Assembly (NCBI RefSeq): GCF_013403875.1
Contig: NZ_JACBNX010000034.1
Span: 1 to 37,215, forward strand
From: Burkholderia guangdongensis
Lineage (GTDB): Bacteria > Pseudomonadota > Gammaproteobacteria > Burkholderiales > Burkholderiaceae
DNA length: 37,215 nucleotides
Direction: 5' to 3'
Shown piece by piece: positions 1-6,622 of the stretch. Position 1 is the stretch's first letter. Every line of letters begins with the position of its first letter. The notes beneath the pieces are model-generated. The model searched no databases, was not told where the DNA came from, and saw only the letters and a list, made by a program, of their open reading frames with translations. A program made the translations under genes and the position numbers.

Positions 1-139
1 TAACGTCGTTGCCAAGTGGACCGGCTCCCGGCACGATTGGAAAGGCGCGATGACGCAGTTTGCACTGCTTTACCCGGAGCGATTCAATATCGGAATCTGA
101 GTCTCAACCCGCCTCACACACGAAATTCCGGATACCTCC
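1..139 (+). mobile_element. Right end of an IS256-family insertion sequence
   Basis: The element comprises the end of the transposase gene plus about 38 bp of noncoding DNA. Read inward from about position 138 on the minus strand, the end begins GAGGTATCCGGAATTTCGTG, which looks like the long imperfect terminal repeats of IS256-type elements. Directly beyond it, at about 139-141, an open frame with TssF similarity starts abruptly. This supports an IS/tssF junction and suggests that the element truncated the tssF copy at its 5' side. The left end and any target duplication are outside the window. Confidence 0.5.
2..100 (+). CDS. IS256-family transposase, C-terminal end (partial)
   Basis: This reading frame is already open at the left edge and ends with TGA at 98-100. 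The last 32 residues contain a W-x5-W-K pattern followed by AMTQFALLYPERF. That resembles the C-terminus of Mutator/IS256-family DDE transposases, where a conserved W...W-K-x-A-x-x-Q-F-A block closes the protein. A probable terminal inverted repeat follows within 40 bp, as expected for an IS right end. The catalytic domain lies outside the window, so intactness cannot be judged. The family call rests on a short motif remembered from the family, not on an alignment. Confidence 0.55.
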   Translation, partial: NVVAKWTGSRHDWKGAMTQFALLYPERFNIGI

Positions 140-527
140 GCTCATCACGCAGCTCGCCCCGCACTCGATTGAATTGACCCGTACCGGGCTCGTGGAACTA
201 AAGCGCCTGTTCCGTCAATTCGCCGCTCATTCTGCGGGACACGCGAACCTGCTCGACGGACTGACGAACCTGAGCCATCGCGTCAAACAGCTCTGGCTGC
301 CGGGAAAACCGATGCCGAGTTTCGTGCGAGGCCTCGAAGTGACGTTGACGGTCGATGAACAAGCGTTTGCTGCCGCCAGCCTCAGCACATTCATCGTCGT
401 GATGGATCACTTCTTCGCCGTACATGCGCCAGTGACGAGCTTTGTCCAACTTGTCGTGATGTCGGCCAACACAGGCCGGGAAATTCAACGTTGCACGCCG
501 CGGCCAGGCACAATCATGCTCGCCTGA
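139..527 (+). pseudogene. tssF: tssF 3' fragment, copy 1 (T6SS baseplate subunit tail)
   Basis: About 129 codons match the C-terminal part of TssF (VasA/ImpG), the T6SS baseplate wedge protein of roughly 600 residues. Family-like stretches are LITQLAPHSIELTRTGLVEL, FVRGLEVTLTVDE, VVMDHFFAVHAPVTSFVQLV and a closing PRPGT. The frame is open to a TGA stop, but the first three quarters of the gene are missing. Homology begins directly at the end of the IS256-type element. No start or ribosome binding site fits, so it is probably not expressed. A copy about 95 % identical lies at 2237-2592. The fragment converges on a PAAR gene 51 bp away. Confidence 0.8.
172..527. repeat. 356-bp direct repeat, copy 1 (partner 2237-2592)
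   Basis: The two copies align without gaps at a constant offset of 2065 bp. I counted 17 mismatches in 356 positions, six of them in the last four codons. The stop codons align (TGA against TAA). The left boundary of the shared block is set in the partner copy by the terminal sequence of the IS66 remnant; in this copy tssF-like sequence continues a further 33 bp to the IS256-type end. Long direct repeats flanking a PAAR and immunity-like cassette could support recombination that deletes or duplicates it. Confidence 0.9.
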
Positions 528-578
528 TTTCCTGCCCTCCAAACCTCGGCGATCAAGTCGCACCGCAATTCGTACAGA

Positions 579-827
579 TCACGTAAGGCTCGAAATCAGG
601 TGACAGCCGCAGATCGCCCGATGGCCATGCCGGGCAATCGGGACACCATCGTCGGTCATCGACGCGTCACCTTCGACGATCAAATTCGGTTTGACATCCG
701 GGTGCTGGGGACACGATACCTCATCACCCTTACGCGCGACAAAACGGCCATCGAAACGCATCCTCGACGATCCCGTAATAACCTTGCCGCCGTGATCGGT
801 ATCGTCACCTACACGAATAAGATTCAT
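579..827 (-). CDS. PAAR-domain protein (T6SS spike tip), copy 1
   Basis: This small protein of 82 residues has the PAAR pattern: an N-terminal G-D-x-T-x-H-G-G segment, then GKVITGSS, DGRFVARKGDEVSCPQH and a C-terminal G-x-P-I-A-x-x-G-H-x-x-x-C-G-C. The His and Cys positions match the metal site at the tip of the PAAR cone. PAAR proteins cap the VgrG trimer and can help carry effectors. No extension domain is present, so it is a stand-alone tip. ATG at 827 is chosen; an in-frame GTG sits one codon upstream, and a GAGG motif lies 9 bp before that GTG. It follows the immunity-like gene by 47 bp and is probably cotranscribed with it. Confidence 0.85.
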   Translation of the reverse strand: MNLIRVGDDTDHGGKVITGSSRMRFDGRFVARKGDEVSCPQHPDVKPNLIVEGDASMTDDGVPIARHGHRAICGCHLISSLT

Positions 828-874
828 CACTATTGATTACCTCGCGAACGATAGCGAAAGCAGCGAAAATCCCA

Positions 875-1615
875 CTACCTTCCGTATCGAAAATAACGAT
901 TCCCATAATTTTGAAGCTTATTCTCCTGACGACTCTCCCTTGATGTTTTTCTCAAGTCTATATTCCTCACATCCGGCCACCCGAATGTTCCAAAAATCAA
1001 CTCAGCCACTCTGACAAATCCCATCATCTTCCACGACACTCTAAGCGCAATAACCCCCGAAAACATCAAGAAAAATGGAAATACAATCACAAACACAAAT
1101 CGCACATCGGCATCAAGCATCATTTTCCATCCGCCTATTGCCATCAGCAACAACACGGTAACCAAGTAAATTATTGCCGAGCACCAAAACCACGTTTTTA
1201 TTGATTTTCTAAAGTGAACCCCTCTCCCTGCAGTAGCATGTGGATAGACAGCAAGCAAATCGTCACTTTCTCGCCGAACCGCATACGCAACATAGCGATT
1301 CTCTCCAATTTGCTCCGCGACTACTTCCACCTTGTCGCCATTGCGCATCGGCATCATCCACAGCCAGCCATCCACTTGCTTCGTGTCCAAGTTGAACTGC
1401 ACCCAGTCAGCCTCTTCATCAGCATTGCCCGCCATGCTGATCAGGCCGACACCCATTGCCCCCATACCCATGGCAGACGCGGCAGCCGCAGTCACTCCGA
1501 TCTGCCCGTGCTGGACCTGGGTAAGAACAAAATCGTGTGTTCGACGCGAACGTTCCAGGTTAGAAATAGTGCCAGAAAGTAAAACCGTCGGTATCTTCAA
1601 CTCTTGATTTTTCAT
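875..1615 (-). CDS. Two-helix membrane protein, probable orphan T6SS immunity paralogue
   Basis: The product is 246 residues. A soluble N-terminal part of about 135 residues is followed by two hydrophobic segments (around 140-160 and 172-195) and a polar C-terminal tail ending YFRYGR. It is clearly paralogous to the protein at 2991-3734: both share VLL-x-G-x-I, NGD-x-VEVVAE, YAVRR, IF-x-TFGW and (N/D)-x-DL in the same order. The position before PAAR, the membrane topology and the paralogy suggest immunity to a pore-forming effector, like TsiV2 for VasX. The gene upstream is only a C-terminal relic, so the immunity gene appears orphaned. Base composition is noticeably less GC-rich than in the chromosomal genes. 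As I recall, relatives are sometimes labelled putative T6SS effectors, so the immunity role is inference. Confidence 0.7.
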   Translation of the reverse strand: MKNQELKIPTVLLSGTISNLERSRRTHDFVLTQVQHGQIGVTAAAASAMGMGAMGVGLISMAGNADEEADWVQFNLDTKQVDGWLWMMPMRNGDKVEVVAEQIGENRYVAYAVRRESDDLLAVYPHATAGRGVHFRKSIKTWFWCSAIIYLVTVLLLMAIGGWKMMLDADVRFVFVIVFPFFLMFSGVIALRVSWKMMGFVRVAELIFGTFGWPDVRNIDLRKTSRESRQENKLQNYGNRYFRYGR

Positions 1616-1620
1616 ATGGC

Positions 1621-1693
1621 TTATATGCCTTGAGCCATTGCAGCGATGTAATCCTTCTCTTGCTTGGAAGGGTCTGTATAGAGTGGCACGCTA
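1621..1693 (-). pseudogene. Relic of an effector gene 3' end
   Basis: Between the IS66 remnant and the immunity-like gene, an open stretch of 23 codons ends in TAA (1623-1621), 5 bp before the ATG of that gene. It reads YTDPSKQEKDYIAAMAQGI at its end. The pattern K-Q-x(3)-[FY]-x-A-A-[LM]-A matches the C-terminus of the pore-forming protein at 3724-4815 (EKQQAAFEAALAATG), which also sits directly before an immunity-like gene. I infer that this is all that remains of the cognate effector after IS66-linked deletion. The stretch is short, so chance similarity remains possible. Confidence 0.45.
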
Positions 1694-1762
1694 GAAGCCC
1701 GAGCGCATGTCGGTCACGCCGGCAGCCAGCCGGATCTTCGTGCAGCTGGGCAAGGCAATCAT
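1691..1762 (-). pseudogene. tnpB: IS66 tnpB, 5' fragment
   Basis: The ATG at 1762 overlaps the tnpA stop. The 23 residues contain LAAGVTDMRSGF, which matches the conserved N-terminus of IS66 TnpB (Orf2, usually about 115 residues). The frame then meets TAG at 1693-1691, exactly where IS66 similarity ends, so the stop belongs to foreign flanking DNA joined by deletion. Confidence 0.75.
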
Positions 1763-2236
1763 GCCACCGATTCCGATGGGCCACACAACATGCGAAGCAC
1801 CAGCAATAACGTGGCTTCGTCGGGCGAACCTTCGATGCGCACACGGGCGTTGCCAACACCGATCTCGATGGCGACCGCCGGAATGACGTGGGCAACGGGC
1901 GCTGGGGCCGGCTGCCTCACCTCTTGCGCCGGTGCAGCCAACGTCACGGGCAGCAAACCAATCGGATCGTATTCGCCGGCACGCAATGCCCAGCGCCATC
2001 TGAACACCAGATTGGCGTTCAGCACATGCTCCAAGGCCAAGCGCGAAACCGATATATCCGGTTGACACGCCAGTTCGGCTATCCGACAACGCAAGTCAAG
2101 CGAGAGATTCGGGATGCCCTTGCGGGACTTCTTCTGCAGTGCCTCTGGCGTCATTGTGATTCCCACCTCTTTTTGATGGGAACCACGCTGGCCATTTCTA
2201 TTCAGGCCGTCGAGACGGTGCTGAGGACTCGCTTAC
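1694..2236 (-). mobile_element. IS66-family remnant (left end, tnpA, start of tnpB)
   Basis: On the minus strand the element begins GTAAGCGAGTCCTCAGCACC at 2236, the GTAAGCG terminus typical of IS66 elements. It contains a complete tnpA and the first 23 codons of an overlapping tnpB. IS66 homology stops abruptly at about 1694, within the tnpB motif that normally continues GFDGL. The rest of tnpB, tnpC and the right end are gone. The left end abuts the second tssF tail at 2237. The 8 bp there (AATTGACC) would be one half of an IS66-type target duplication; the other half is lost. This is an immobile fragment whose right part was removed by deletion. Confidence 0.75.
1759..2154 (-). CDS. tnpA: IS66-family accessory protein TnpA (Orf1)
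   Basis: The 131-residue product has the IS66 Orf1 layout: an N-terminal helix-turn-helix region with RIAELACQPDISVSRLALEH and LNANLVFRWR, a linker with LLPVTLA, and a C-terminal IEIGVGNARVRIEGSPDEA segment before LRML. In intact elements this protein is needed with TnpB and the TnpC transposase. ATG at 2154 is the preferred start; an in-frame GTG lies at 2166, with a GAGG motif just upstream. The TGA stop overlaps the tnpB ATG as ATGA, a normal IS66 arrangement for coupled translation. With tnpC missing, the gene cannot support transposition on its own. Confidence 0.8.
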   Translation of the reverse strand: MTPEALQKKSRKGIPNLSLDLRCRIAELACQPDISVSRLALEHVLNANLVFRWRWALRAGEYDPIGLLPVTLAAPAQEVRQPAPAPVAHVIPAVAIEIGVGNARVRIEGSPDEATLLLVLRMLCGPSESVA

Positions 2237-2592
2237 AATTGACCCGTACCGGACTCGTGGAACTAAAACGCCTGTTCCGTCAATTCGCCGCTCATTCTGC
2301 GGGACACGTGAACCTGCTCGACGGACTGACGAACCTGAGCCATCGCGTCAAACAGCTCTGGCTGCCGGGAAAACCGATGCCAAGTTTCGTCCGAGGTCTC
2401 GAAGTGACGTTGACGGTCGATGAACACGCGTTTGCTGTCGCCAGCCTCAGCACATTCATCGTCGTGATGGATCACTTCTTCGCTGTACATGCGCCAGTGA
2501 CGAGCTTTGTCCAACTTGTCGTGATGTCGGTCAACACAGGCCGGGAAATTCAACGTTGCACGCCGCGGCCAGGCACGATCCCGCTTATCTAA
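2237..2592 (+). pseudogene. tssF: tssF 3' fragment, copy 2
   Basis: The 118 codons before the stop encode the same TssF C-terminal region as copy 1, from LTRTGLVELKRLFRQF through FVRGLEVTLTVDE and DHFFAVHAPVTSFVQLV to PRPGT, ending PLI and TAA. Its 5' edge is cut exactly at the GTAAGCG terminus of the IS66 remnant, whereas copy 1 is cut by a different IS. Most differences between the copies are synonymous or conservative, so they diverged recently or keep exchanging sequence. A fused frame opens further upstream through the IS66 antisense strand, but it has no TssF character there. The tail is convergent with the PAAR gene 66 bp away. Confidence 0.8.
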
Positions 2593-2658
2593 CCAGCTAT
2601 AGCGCGGTCCGTCGCACCAGATAGATTGATGCCCAAGCAGCCGATGCGCATTTCGTCG

Positions 2659-2934
2659 TCAGACCGTCGAACATCCTGATCCACTGCCTGCCTTAACGTG
2701 ATTCGTTCCACACGGGCATAGCACCAGATCACCATCCAACACGCAGGACCGACCGTCCTCTTGCATGTCGGTACCGCTGGCTTGGATCGGATGCTCGCCC
2801 GGACATTTGCTGCACGTTGCCATTTCGTGATCCAGGGCGATACGTCTGTCGCCGTCGTACATACTTGCGGCTGTTGCGACGACCCGCCCACCGGTCGTGG
2901 TCGGATCGCCGTCACATACCAACGCTTTACTCAT
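2659..2934 (-). CDS. PAAR-domain protein (T6SS spike tip), copy 2
   Basis: The 91-residue product begins MSKALVCDGDPTTTGGRVV, an unmistakable PAAR opening, and has AT-x-CSKCPGEHPI in the middle and DGDLVLCPCG near the end. Cys and His residues for the tip metal site are present. It lies 56 bp downstream of the immunity-like gene and completes the effector module, presumably capping the VgrG encoded upstream. It diverges from the PAAR protein at 579-827, notably with extra cysteines and a Gly/Ser-rich tail, so the two modules carry different tips. A GAGAG motif 6 bp before the ATG serves as ribosome binding site. Confidence 0.88.
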   Translation of the reverse strand: MSKALVCDGDPTTTGGRVVATAASMYDGDRRIALDHEMATCSKCPGEHPIQASGTDMQEDGRSCVLDGDLVLCPCGTNHVKAGSGSGCSTV

Positions 2935-2990
2935 AATGCTCTCTCGCTGATTGACTGGTGAAAAGCGACTAGATTCCGATCAACGAGAAC

Positions 2991-3734
2991 TCACGCCCCT
3001 TTGTAACGAAAGATCAGCTTTCCCATCTGCCATGTATCATCAGGCTGCTTCAGTCTTTTTGATTCCTTCGGCAAATCTACGTTGGGCGGATTTCTCCACC
3101 CAAATGTTGAAAATATCTTGTTAGCCATTGGCAGTTGCTTCTTAAATCTACGACTGACTCTATAAGCAATAAAGACAGCCGTAGCCTCCCACACCGTCCA
3201 CGCAAATGCGAATACCCCTATACTCCCTCCCCAACCATTAGGCATGCCATTTGACATAGCTAACACGACGACGAGTAATGTGACCACCAATCCACAACCA
3301 GTCCAAAACAGCACGGACCATTTCAGGAAGAATTTAAAAACCGCCCTACTGCCGCGCTCACAATGGGGATGGACCGACAGGATGCCGTCACGGCATCGCC
3401 TGACTGCATACCCTATCCATCCTGATCCTGCTCGCTCCGCCACAACCTCGACTTCATCACCGTTCTCGAAAACAGATAACCAGATCCACGCCCGCACTTG
3501 CTCACCATTCAAACTAAAGGTCACGAGATCTCCGACCGTGTCAGTGAATTGAGTGGAAGTACTGAGGTTGAGTGCTATGTCGTTCAGGCCTGCCAGCGCC
3601 GCAACAATTGCGGTTCGCTCCATTGCCTGCTTATCAGCCTCCGTAAAGACGGTTTCATAAGCGGCCCGGCGTTTCGTCAGTCCAGTAATGGCCCCGCGTA
3701 GGAGCACTGGGGCAGTAGCCTGCTTACTTTCCAT
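2991..3734 (-). CDS. Two-helix membrane protein, probable immunity to the pore-forming effector
   Basis: The 247-residue product starts at the ATG at 3734 (MESKQATAP). That start overlaps the upstream effector by 11 bp, which implies coupled translation; longer in-frame starts would read deep into the effector gene. About 140 N-terminal residues are soluble, with a NGDEVEVVAE core. Two hydrophobic helices follow (around 146-170 and 180-200), then a basic tail. The position directly after a VasX-like effector and the length match TsiV2 (VCA0021), the membrane immunity protein of VasX. The role as inner-membrane protection is inferred from context. A paralogue sits at 875-1615. Confidence 0.7.
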   Translation of the reverse strand: MESKQATAPVLLRGAITGLTKRRAAYETVFTEADKQAMERTAIVAALAGLNDIALNLSTSTQFTDTVGDLVTFSLNGEQVRAWIWLSVFENGDEVEVVAERAGSGWIGYAVRRCRDGILSVHPHCERGSRAVFKFFLKWSVLFWTGCGLVVTLLVVVLAMSNGMPNGWGGSIGVFAFAWTVWEATAVFIAYRVSRRFKKQLPMANKIFSTFGWRNPPNVDLPKESKRLKQPDDTWQMGKLIFRYKGA

Positions 3735-4815
3735 CTTTGTACCCCGTCGCAGCAAGTGCTGCCTCAAACGCTGCCTGTTGCTTTTCCAATGTTCGCCCGG
3801 TGTCTGGCGCAGTTCCAAAGGGCGAGCTTGATAACCAGTTTTCAAGATCATCTGGTGTGAAATAATTGTAGATGAGCGTGATCACTGTCAATATCACAGC
3901 GACTTCCCAACCTGTTGCGATCAGGATCAGACGCCCACTGAGCAATAGCCATCCCCCCGCTGAGACTTCGGTTGCAATTCCGGCTGCGACAGTCTCCCCT
4001 GCAAATGCTCCGACCGACTTGAAGACGGTTCTTCCGACAAAGGCTTCGAGTTTTTCTCCAGCAAGACCGGCCGCCTTGCCCTCGATCCGCGCCTGGGCAC
4101 CAGTCACGCTAGCCGACAATCTTCCAAGGAATCGCACCTTTCCCGGAGACAGGTTGGCTGAACGCATCAGCAATGGTGCCGAGGAGCTAATTGCCGTCAA
4201 GACGGCGACTGCACCTGACACCATGTCGAAACCTGATTTCATTAAGTAAAATGCCGCCTGCTTATAATTTCCTGTCGACAACCCCGAAGCTGCTTTCTTT
4301 GCGTCAGTATAAGTTGATACAAACGACGAAATCCCACCCAAACAGCTGGACGCGATTTTCATATTTGCAAGCGCAACACTGGCAGCTGATTTCGCAAAGC
4401 TCCCAAGCCATTTGCTATACGCGTTTAGCCCAGCCCCGACTAGCGACAACGTCCCGCTCGCAATAGCCAATTCGTCATCCGACGTTTTATCCGGCTTCTT
4501 CCAAAGTAGAACATAGTTCATCAGCTCGATGACGAACAGCGCACCCGAGAGCTTCACCGATGCAGCCGCCTTGTCGCGGGTAGCAGCGGACGTTTGCTTC
4601 GCGTCCGCATACAGCCTGCGCACAAGCACGCCCCGATCATCGTTCGCCAGAGCCTCGTACGCCTTTGCTCGAATCTGCATAGGACTCAGACCCGGATTCT
4701 GTGTCTTGATCTCCTCCATCTTCTGCTTCAACACAGAGGTCATCTGGCCTTCCCACGCGGCGAGCTTCACGGTAATGCGCTTCGCATCTTCTAGCGCGAT
4801 ACCGCCGCGCACCAT
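3724..4815 (-). CDS. Pore-forming (colicin-like) half of a split VasX-type T6SS effector
   Basis: The 363-residue product begins MVRGGIALEDAKRITVKLA at 4815. It is rich in Ala, Gly and Ser and has several hydrophobic or amphipathic stretches: ALFVIELMNYVLLW, ASGTLSLVGAGLNAY, MVSGAVAVLTAISSSAPLLM, VGAFAGETVAAGIA and a long one with LILIATGWEVAVILTVITLI. This is the pattern of the C-terminal membrane-inserting region of VasX-like toxins. The start codon overlaps the stop of the MIX gene (TGATG), with AAAGGAG 7 bp upstream. In VasX both halves form one chain of about 1,000 residues; here 595 + 363 add up to a similar total. Either the toxin works as two polypeptides or a small frameshift has split it. 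Confidence 0.7.
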   Translation of the reverse strand: MVRGGIALEDAKRITVKLAAWEGQMTSVLKQKMEEIKTQNPGLSPMQIRAKAYEALANDDRGVLVRRLYADAKQTSAATRDKAAASVKLSGALFVIELMNYVLLWKKPDKTSDDELAIASGTLSLVGAGLNAYSKWLGSFAKSAASVALANMKIASSCLGGISSFVSTYTDAKKAASGLSTGNYKQAAFYLMKSGFDMVSGAVAVLTAISSSAPLLMRSANLSPGKVRFLGRLSASVTGAQARIEGKAAGLAGEKLEAFVGRTVFKSVGAFAGETVAAGIATEVSAGGWLLLSGRLILIATGWEVAVILTVITLIYNYFTPDDLENWLSSSPFGTAPDTGRTLEKQQAAFEAALAATGYKDGK

Positions 4816-6602
4816 CAGAGCGCTCCTTTGATCAGGACGCCACCAATGGTACGAGATACCGGTCCGAAAACATTCACCAATGCACGCCCCGACCACAGCA
4901 TCAGTCGATCGATCTGCAAGGCCTTGATCGGTCGTTCGGTCGCAGAACCCGCTCGCTCATGCTTGAATACCTCATCCATCTTTTCGTAAAACTTCACGAA
5001 CGACTTCAGATAACCAAGATCGACGGCGATTGATGCCTGCTTCACGTCGTACCACGACGCGACGCGATCCAGGATCGATTCGCTTTTTGTTGCCTGCATC
5101 CTGGCCAGGAACATTTTCATCTCCTGACGAATATCTGTCTGGTTATAGGAAAACGCTCTCCAGAAGTAGCTGCGCTCATCAGTCGGATCCAAGTTATTGA
5201 CGAGCTTCTCGACAATACGCAGACCCACATCAGTCGCAGGCAATCCGGCATACGCTTCGTCAATCAAGCCGTGAAACGCCAAACCGTCACCCGGATCGTC
5301 CGGATGATAGTCGTTGAGTGCATGTCGAAACGTATCGGAGGAAAGCCAAGCGTCGCGATCCGGCACACGCTGCTTCTGCAACTGCTCGCACTTGCTAGTG
5401 GCCTGGTCGAACCATGTACTGAAGCTGTTCGGCCATTTTCCCCCCTTGATGCTCGCTTGGTATTTGCGCCAAGCCTTATCGCCTGCGGTCTTTTTTTCTT
5501 CGGGGGTGAGTTGCCCGGCCTTTTCAATCTGCTCCGTCGCACCGGGCATCATCAACCCCATGCCCTCATAGCCACCGAGCCCCGCAGCCATTATTCCTTG
5601 ACGCAGCGTACTCTCACTTAACGCCGCACCACTGCGAACCGCCCGTTCAGCAGCTTCGATAGACTGGGCTGCATCCACACGCAGCTGTTGCGCGCTGGTG
5701 TAGCGCATCAGCATGCCAGCGGGATCGTTATGAAACCCGGCGAGTTCGTGCACGATACCAATTCCGTCCCACAACGCCAGCAGCATCGGTTTATGTGGCG
5801 CTCCGCCAGCATTCTCGCCAATCTCGTTCATCAGCCTGACTAGATCTTGGGAAGCTGAGCCCGACGGAGAGGTTTGGCGGATGTGCAGCGGATAGCGCGT
5901 AGCTTCCTGCTCCCAAATGGTGTTGTCAGTCGCACGGCCATTCGTATCAGTCGCGATGGGCTTTGCTGGCGGAGCAAGCAAATCAGCTTTCAATCCCGGC
6001 TGATACTCGACGATCTGGTCAATCCCTGCCCGCGTGGCAACGGTCGCATGTCCGGCTTCGCCTATTTTCATACCGAACATGCCGCTTCCCGACTGGATCC
6101 ATGCAGACGGCATGATGACCTGCATGCGTTCGCTGCGCAGCTTCGCGTCCGTCGCGTACTTCTGGAAAATCTCTTTGATCCATGGATATTCTGAGAAGGC
6201 AATGAAGACCCGCGTCGCCTTGTCTGGCTTCTCGATGGAAATAACGTCCATAGGCACGGCACCGCCACGCTGCGCGCACGCCGGGTCCGTCTTGGGCACC
6301 GACGGTAATGGGATTGTCTGCTTCCAGAGCCGACCGTCTTCGGTCACTCGGTAGGCCTCCCAGTAGTTGCTGCCACGCGCACCTTTCTCGTAGAAGAGGT
6401 ACAGCCAACCTTCACGCAGGGTTCTCAGGCTGTAATGATGCTCGGTCAATGCGACATCCATAACGCCCGGACCGACGATGCCAGCAGGCATCGCATTCGA
6501 CATGGATTTCGGCACAACGGCATACCGAACCGGCAAAATTGCGAGACCGGATTTCACGCAGTTCTGGCAGGTCGCAGTACAAGTGAGGGAAGTGTTTGCC
6601 AT
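4815..6602 (-). CDS. MIX-domain N-terminal half of a VasX-like T6SS effector
   Basis: The 595-residue product opens with CQNCVKSGLAILPVRYAVVP, the Cys-containing N-terminus known from VasX-type effectors. At residues 62-70 it has LREGWLYLF, matching the MIX motif h-R-x-G-h-h-Y-h-h used by T6SS cargo effectors. The remaining roughly 500 residues are soluble, with charged helical stretches. It follows the DUF4123 gene by 20 bp, and DUF4123 adaptors load such effectors onto VgrG. No pore-forming region is present in this chain; it begins in the overlapping downstream gene. The MIX half probably carries the delivery signal. If it does not associate with the second half, the toxin would not be exported. 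Confidence 0.8.
   Translation of the reverse strand: MANTSLTCTATCQNCVKSGLAILPVRYAVVPKSMSNAMPAGIVGPGVMDVALTEHHYSLRTLREGWLYLFYEKGARGSNYWEAYRVTEDGRLWKQTIPLPSVPKTDPACAQRGGAVPMDVISIEKPDKATRVFIAFSEYPWIKEIFQKYATDAKLRSERMQVIMPSAWIQSGSGMFGMKIGEAGHATVATRAGIDQIVEYQPGLKADLLAPPAKPIATDTNGRATDNTIWEQEATRYPLHIRQTSPSGSASQDLVRLMNEIGENAGGAPHKPMLLALWDGIGIVHELAGFHNDPAGMLMRYTSAQQLRVDAAQSIEAAERAVRSGAALSESTLRQGIMAAGLGGYEGMGLMMPGATEQIEKAGQLTPEEKKTAGDKAWRKYQASIKGGKWPNSFSTWFDQATSKCEQLQKQRVPDRDAWLSSDTFRHALNDYHPDDPGDGLAFHGLIDEAYAGLPATDVGLRIVEKLVNNLDPTDERSYFWRAFSYNQTDIRQEMKMFLARMQATKSESILDRVASWYDVKQASIAVDLGYLKSFVKFYEKMDEVFKHERAGSATERPIKALQIDRLMLWSGRALVNVFGPVSRTIGGVLIKGAL
4823..4829 (-). promoter_or_regulatory. Internal Shine-Dalgarno for the pore-forming half
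   Basis: AAAGGAG lies in the last codons of the MIX gene, 7 bp before the ATG at 4815. The spacing is ideal and it is the best ribosome binding site in this operon. It supports true initiation of the downstream gene by termination-reinitiation at TGATG, rather than an accidental frameshift product. Confidence 0.7.
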
Positions 6603-6622
6603 GATCTGTTTCGTTATAGGGT

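Noticed and set aside
1888..2592. 234-codon plus-strand frame treated as one gene
   Set aside because: Its first half is antisense to IS66 tnpA and only the last 118 codons are TssF-like; it is a chance fusion at the IS boundary.
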